A stretch of 64,000 nt of DNA from Watersipora subatra. Taxonomy: Eukaryota; Bryozoa; Gymnolaemata; Cheilostomatida; Watersiporidae. A model generated the notes under the pieces. It was not told the origin of the DNA and ran no database searches. It was given only the letters and a program-made list of their open reading frames with translations. The DNA lies in NCBI RefSeq assembly GCF_963576615.1, contig NC_088711.1, positions 63,645,248 to 63,709,247 on the forward strand, given 5' to 3'. Positions 49,551-64,000 of this stretch are shown piece after piece; the first letter of the stretch is position 1, and every line of letters begins with the position of its first letter. A program made the position numbers and the translations under genes.

Positions 49551-51471
49551 TTTCTTTTAGTGATAATGCAGCAGTGATGCTGGTTTAAAAATTGTTGAAA
49601 GTTGTAGTAGCTATCGAGCAAACGGCAGCTTACTCTAAAGGGTTTTTTTTCAATTTGTGAAATGGTCAGGCTTTGCAGCTATTGAAAGGAATACTTGTGG
49701 TGATATCCAGGCACCTTAAAACATTACAGGCTATCATGAACATGAGTAAATCAATATGGTATGGTCAGAGTTAAGATTGCAGCGCAAAGTTTATAGAAGG
49801 CCACATAAGAAAGGAGCTGTCCTGTAAAACATGTTAATGGAAGGGAAAGATGTTGATCTCAAGCTGGTGTGGTAAAATGCTACCATTGCATTTTTAAGAC
49901 CAATTTTAGGTCATTTAAAAGATTTGGTAAAAGCATAGAATGAACTTAGATATGCCTTTCGTCAGCAAGCCTGTTGAGTGAGAGAAGATGGCACGTGGCC
50001 ACCGATGACAATGGTCAAAACTAATTTTTTCTGAGTGCACTTGTATACATTCACGATTATCTAGTGATCCGAATCTACCGCCAACTCAACAGTGGAATTG
50101 GTAAAGAGGCCAATGCAAGCTCTGTGGACACTTAGCTCACCTGGTTGGATCTTGACAATAAATCTGAAGCCTGGCCGCTCTGTTGTTTTAACCTGAAGCG
50201 TCTCCAAAAACTCAGGCATATATTACTGTTCTTCAATCAGTGAAAAAGGTTGATACCTTCCTCTTTACTGCTGGATGAGGCCATGTGATTGACATTAATA
50301 AGCGCCGAAGTTATGGTTTATTCCTGTGTCTTTTTCATACGTTGTGCCAGGTTAGGCAGTTTTTGCTTGGTTGATTCGAGTTGCATTATACCCGCGAGAT
50401 ATGTATATAATTCACCTTTTGTAAATTAAATAATAGAGCAATCTGAACAGAGCAATCTGCAGTTCTAGAAGACTCAATGTTAGCTTTGTGCAGATTTTTG
50501 TTTGTAAGCTTTTTTCAACCTGACCTCATGTCCTTCTGAATTAGTCACATGGTTTGAGAAGCTTTGGCGCTAGAGGACAAGTAAGCTCTGTATTATTTTT
50601 GATAATTTGATTGCAATAAAATTTAATCTTGTAACATCAAAAAAGCTATATATGGATTTATTCCTCTTCATAGTGACATTCCTATGGGCAAGGCTGGTCA
50701 ATGTATTCTTATTAGTAGCAAGTGTAAGCTCTAGATTGGTGTAATTTGTATCGACATAACTTTCTGTGGATTTTGTTTTTAAAGGTAATCCAATAATTCC
50801 AAATATGGGTAAAGTATGTATGTGAAGGTGATCTACATGGTTAGCTAGTTTTGTGTAGTTTTATAAAAAGTAAACTTTTTTGATTCTCAATACATCATAA
50901 TTATTTGGCTGTAATTGGAATGTTGCAAAACAAAGCAATGAATGATTAAGGCAAGTTTTGTAATGACTGCAGGCTCAGTGAGCTAGTCAGTTTTTGTGTG
51001 TAAAATATGTGAATCTGGCATGAAGTTTGCTCTGTTCTACCCATGAACAATTTGTCTCGTTATTATAGAGTCTCACGTCTGATGGGTTGAGTTGGCCAAC
51101 CGACATATACTCTAGCTAAAAACTGATTGTGTTTACACGCTAAGGTTGTTTAGATATTTTATTTCTCAGTTGAATTTGAAATATGGTTTGAAATCAATCG
51201 ATGTGAAAGCCTGTTACTTTCCGTCAATGCTTAAATCCAAAGATCATTCATTCTGACTTTTGTCAAACGTTTTATAAGCTGATATTTGAGTATTGCAGCT
51301 TTTCATTAATGATCACTATCTCGCATAAAAATACCATGTTTTGGTATTTAGTAATACTCACTTGGCAACACATGCTGGATATTCTTGTCATCGATAAAAC
51401 GCCGATACGATTCAAATGCTTCCCTGTGCAGCCAGGCTCTGAATGTCCCCTGTATTTTTAGGCATCAAATA

Positions 51472-60899
<9,428 letters not shown>

Positions 60900-61960
60900 T
60901 CTCAGTAGGATCCATATATACGCGCCGAAGCAGGTGAGCGAATGTGAGAGACGCTAGGATAGTTTTCAAGCTGATTGGTAGGGTCATTGATCAAGACTAA
61001 AGCTGCAATAGATTTAGTGTATTTCACTTCCCAATAGATCTGAGATCCAACGGATTATCGGTTGTTAGTTGTATGTGAATAGTATGTTTATTTGATATAT
61101 ATGCATATACCGATATATCGTGAATCTAAAATGAAATTAAATGAAGAGTAAATAATAATAAAAGAGGCGATAGCAAGTTTGATAGCAAGTGAAAGTAGCA
61201 TAAAAGATGTATAAAAACTCGCAATAATATGTAGCAGATAAAACATTGCTAACAAATTATGATTTGATATGAATGAGTATACAACATATATAAAGCAGAA
61301 ATGCGCATATACTTGAAAAAGCAGCTGAAAACAAAGCATTAACTATATGAATAATAACAAATAAAAAAGGCACTCTGTATAATAATGATATTAAAGTAAA
61401 AAGGTATTACCTTGTTACATCCTCTCAGGAAATGCAATAAGAATTGTCCTGGTTGTGATATAACGTGATACGTATTCTTGATCGTGCTTTCTGATGACTT
61501 TAGTTTACTTTAGGAATATTGACGAATATGATAAGTGTAAAACACAAGTTACCAGCTTGAGGTGCACAAGATAAATGCCTCAGGTGGTCCAAAAAATAGA
61601 AAAGTGTTGCTGCCAATTGCTAATGAATCATACTTCCGATTATAAACCAAATACACAAATGTTGAAATAGTATTGAAAAACACATAAAATGAGGACAAGG
61701 CTTGGTGAAATCACAACCCTGTGGTTAAAATTGACTTGTTTGCTGTCTCTTGAGGACAGCTGATAGACTAGGACAGTGAGTAAAGATGTACGCATTACTA
61801 CGTGTATAGTAAATAAGTTGCTGAATCTAACACTCCCACCTAAAATTTTAGGATGAAATTTTATTGGTAGCTTTGACTAACACAACAATTTTGCTAACTG
61901 GTCTTACCAGATGCTGTGGTTTATTATTAGGATAGCTTTTTGACCCAATCAATAGTTTTA
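60900..61960. other. 3' flank of PI4K2 and edge of the BEL/Pao element
   Basis: AT-rich, including the PI4K2 3' UTR. No gene is recognised. The part beyond ~61750 probably belongs to the retrotransposon, but no LTR boundary can be seen. Confidence 0.4.
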
Positions 61961-61966
61961 CAGCTC

Positions 61967-62482
61967 TTACCTCAGTTTCCCTGTCTGACACAGAGCCTGA
62001 TATTCTTTGATCAGGTTTACGGCCTCAGATTCGTTTCTGACACTGGCAAGGCCATCATCAACATAAAAGTTATGGTGTATAAAGTAGTGCGATTGTGTGT
62101 TGTGGGGAAACGTGTTTCTGAAATTGTCAGCCAAAAATCGTAGCCCATAAGTGGCACATGCAGGAGAGGACCTGGCTCCAAATAAATGTACAGTCATTTT
62201 GTATGACTGAAGCTGACCTTCTGTGTTGTACGAAATGAATTGTAAATAATCTTGGTGATTTTCCGATACTTTGAACTGGTGAAACATCCTCTTGATGTCT
62301 CTCATGATTGCTATTGGTCTCAGTCTAAACCTTAACAGGATTCCTTGTAGATCGTTCATATGTTCTGGCCCTTGAAGAAGAAAGTCATTCAGGCTTACTC
62401 CTCCCACCTTGGCAGCACAGTCAATTCGATCCGGTAATTCGATCAGTAATTCGATCCGGTTTTCTAGGGTGGTACACCCCAA
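61967..62482 (-). pseudogene. BEL/Pao reverse transcriptase fragment
   Basis: Contains CAAKVGGVSLNDFLLQGP, DIKRMFHQF, FGARSSPACATYGL and the catalytic FYVDD box, all typical of Pao-type reverse transcriptases. The start is disturbed by a small duplication of AATTCGATCCGG near 62430-62460, and a stop truncates the fragment after the palm domain. Confidence 0.85.
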
Positions 62483-62505
62483 AGTGTGGAATGTACCATG
62501 AGTAG

Positions 62506-63348
62506 TCAGTAGTTTTTCTCAGTTGCAGGGATAGCTTCTCCCTTGTTTATTATATCTCTCATAAACTCATGGTACTGTTCTTTATAACGCGAGTCCTTCT
62601 GGAATTTCTTTTCTAGCAGCCTAAACCTATGTATGGCAGCTGATTTTGTATTTAGTGCATATGGTTTTGATTTGAATGGCAAGGGCATGGTTACCCTATC
62701 CTTTTTCAGAGTAGTTTGTGTTTTTAGTATGTGAAGAAATTGTTTATCATCTACAGAGAGGCTTGGTGTGTCTTCATGTGCACCATGAAATTCTTGGTTG
62801 AATATATTTATAAGTTTGTGCAGTTCTTTGTTTGATTTGGTTGTGCACTGAAATGTCACAAATTCATGTTTGGCTAATTGGTCAACAATTGTTGCTAGTG
62901 TGGTATGTGGAGCACTGTCACCCATAACATTCCAGCCTATGGCAGTTTTGATGGCAAATGGTTCATCATCATGATCAGTGTCGATAACTTGCTGAGGTTT
63001 GAAGGCTTTGGTAAAATTGTTGCCTATGAGTAGGCCGACAGGTACATCTTTGTGATTGTTAGGTAATTCATTAGCTACTTGTATGAGATGTGGCCAACGG
63101 CTCAGTACAGTTTTTGTAGGTATTTGTCGTCTGTCAATAGGTATTTTGTGATGTGAATAGCTAGGGGGTAATTCATAGCAAACTTTGTGATTGTAGGCTC
63201 TGACTGTCAAACCATACACTAGATGATTATGGACTTTCTTTTTGTCAGATGTCATTGTTGTAATATCTATTTCTGTGTGGGTATAGTCTGGTTGTATCTT
63301 GTGTATCGTATCTACAGTGATATAGGTTCTGTCGGACATTGAGTCAAC
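62506..63348 (-). pseudogene. BEL/Pao aspartic protease and linker fragment
   Basis: Begins in frame with LVDSMSDRTYI, the protease active-site region where D-S-G is usual (here the third position is Met), followed by LLIGNN, a GWNVMGD segment of the BEL/Pao protease-RT linker, and DRVTMPLPFK before the RT. It ends at a stop near 62506, before the RT frame resumes. Confidence 0.75.
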
Positions 63349-63469
63349 AAGAGCATATACTAAAGCTTCCGTCAGAGGGTTTTTTTTTATTTGAGACCCA
63401 AACAGGTAGTATCCACGAAAGTGAGTTCAATTCCATGTTTAAACATATATTCAAACATGATTTTTCTGG

Positions 63470-64000
63470 TCATTGAGAATTGTCTTTTGTTTTTAAAGGT
63501 TCTGCAGCTTTTGGCTGCAAGGAGTTGTTGGCTATAGGCTTAGATTGCTCCAGATTCGAGCTATTGCCAAAACCAGATTTTACCTGTTGTTTGACGGATG
63601 AAGTTCGCATATTGTGTAAGGCTGTTGGATGTTTACCTTGACAGACTTTACATATAGATGGTACTTCACACTGTCTGTAGCTGTGGGCATCAGACAAGCA
63701 AGAGAAACATAGCTGTTGGTCCCTCATGAAGGTTTGTTGTTCGTTAAAGGAGAGTCGACCAAATTTCCCACACTCTGTGGTGGAGTGGTTTTTCATGTTG
63801 CAATAGACGCACTCCTTAGTACTGATTTCGCTTCTAATACCTTGAGTTGGCCCATTATGCTGAGTGGCATATGTTTTCTTCAGGTTTCTGCTTTGCTTGT
63901 TAGTATCGTTTGTGTAGGCCTTGCCTGCGTATATGTCAGCGTACATAGGATTACATGACATCTCAAGTTCTGTACTCAAAAACTTGCACAGTGCTTCAAA
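63470..64000 (-). pseudogene. BEL/Pao gag C-terminal region with zinc knuckles, open at window edge
   Basis: Two Cys/His clusters: CVYCNMKNHSTTEC and CFSCLSDAHSYRQC, plus CKVCQGKHPTALH, the arrangement of Pao-type gag proteins. The frame is open to the right edge of the window and stops at 63470, about 120 bp before the protease. Confidence 0.8.

Larger units (their letters stand above)
47001..51471. other. Intergenic region between divergent calcineurin and PI4K2 genes
   Basis: Should contain both promoters and any 5' untranslated exons. No protein family is recognised on either strand. The longest open frame (47973-48365, 130 codons) has no recognisable motif and no splice or start context. 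A likely 3' splice site TGTATTTTTAG lies just before the PI4K2 start at 51472, suggesting a spliced 5' leader. Small repeats are listed separately. Confidence 0.5.
61967..64000 (-). mobile_element. Degenerate BEL/Pao LTR retrotransposon, partial at the right edge
   Basis: Minus-strand gag zinc-knuckle, aspartic protease and reverse transcriptase regions occur in the BEL/Pao order. They lie in separate frames broken by stops and a shift at a nine-A run near 63380. The 5' gag and LTR lie beyond the window; RNase H and integrase are not recognised downstream, so the 3' part is missing. It is an old inactive copy. Confidence 0.85.

Noticed and set aside
51385-51471. Upstream in-frame extension of PI4K2 exon 1
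   Set aside because: It lacks an ATG (begins at TTG) and is separated from the chosen start by a good 3' splice site, so it is probably intron or leader.

Overview
The window is nuclear DNA from an animal. Every cellular gene is broken into short exons by introns with GT-AG (once GC-AG) ends, and the sequence is AT-rich, full of minisatellites and scattered with transposon remnants. Claudin-like proteins, a calcineurin with calmodulin-binding and autoinhibitory tails, and a fused pseudouridine-degrading enzyme point to an invertebrate metazoan. A lophotrochozoan-type marine animal is my guess, but the sequence alone does not settle the phylum.

Layout. (1) About 4.3-28.5 kb, minus strand: a complete 15-exon gene for a 702-residue bifunctional pseudouridine catabolism protein (PsuG glycosidase fused to a PsuK/pfkB kinase). 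Its 10.35-kb intron 11 holds two tandem claudin/PMP22-type four-helix genes on the plus strand (15.5-16.8 and 17.4-19.5 kb). Its last intron is almost entirely a 140-copy 20-bp satellite. (2) About 29.8-33.7 kb, plus strand: a decayed non-LTR (LINE) retrotransposon with ORF1, endonuclease and reverse transcriptase remnants. (3) About 34.9-47.0 kb, minus strand: a complete 12-exon calcineurin A (PP2B catalytic subunit) gene, 496 residues. (4) 47.0-51.5 kb: intergenic, no supported gene. (5) About 51.5-60.9 kb, plus strand: a complete 10-exon type II phosphatidylinositol 4-kinase, 479 residues, head-to-head with calcineurin. (6) 61.9-64.0 kb, minus strand: a degenerate BEL/Pao LTR retrotransposon running off the right edge.

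The exon models were built by reading splice sites and checking that all codon phases join. All five cellular genes give uninterrupted proteins with the family motifs in order. They are unrelated housekeeping or signalling genes with no operon logic.

The most unusual signal is the relation between minisatellites and splice junctions. In calcineurin intron 10, a 27-bp array is a serial duplication of the end of exon 10 plus its 5' splice site, giving about 16 intact decoy donors. In PI4K2, the exon 8 end and donor are duplicated twice more at a 59-bp period. Three further arrays begin 2 to about 12 nt from a splice site. Several short DNA transposons with clear terminal inverted repeats sit in the introns, one with a 9-bp target duplication.
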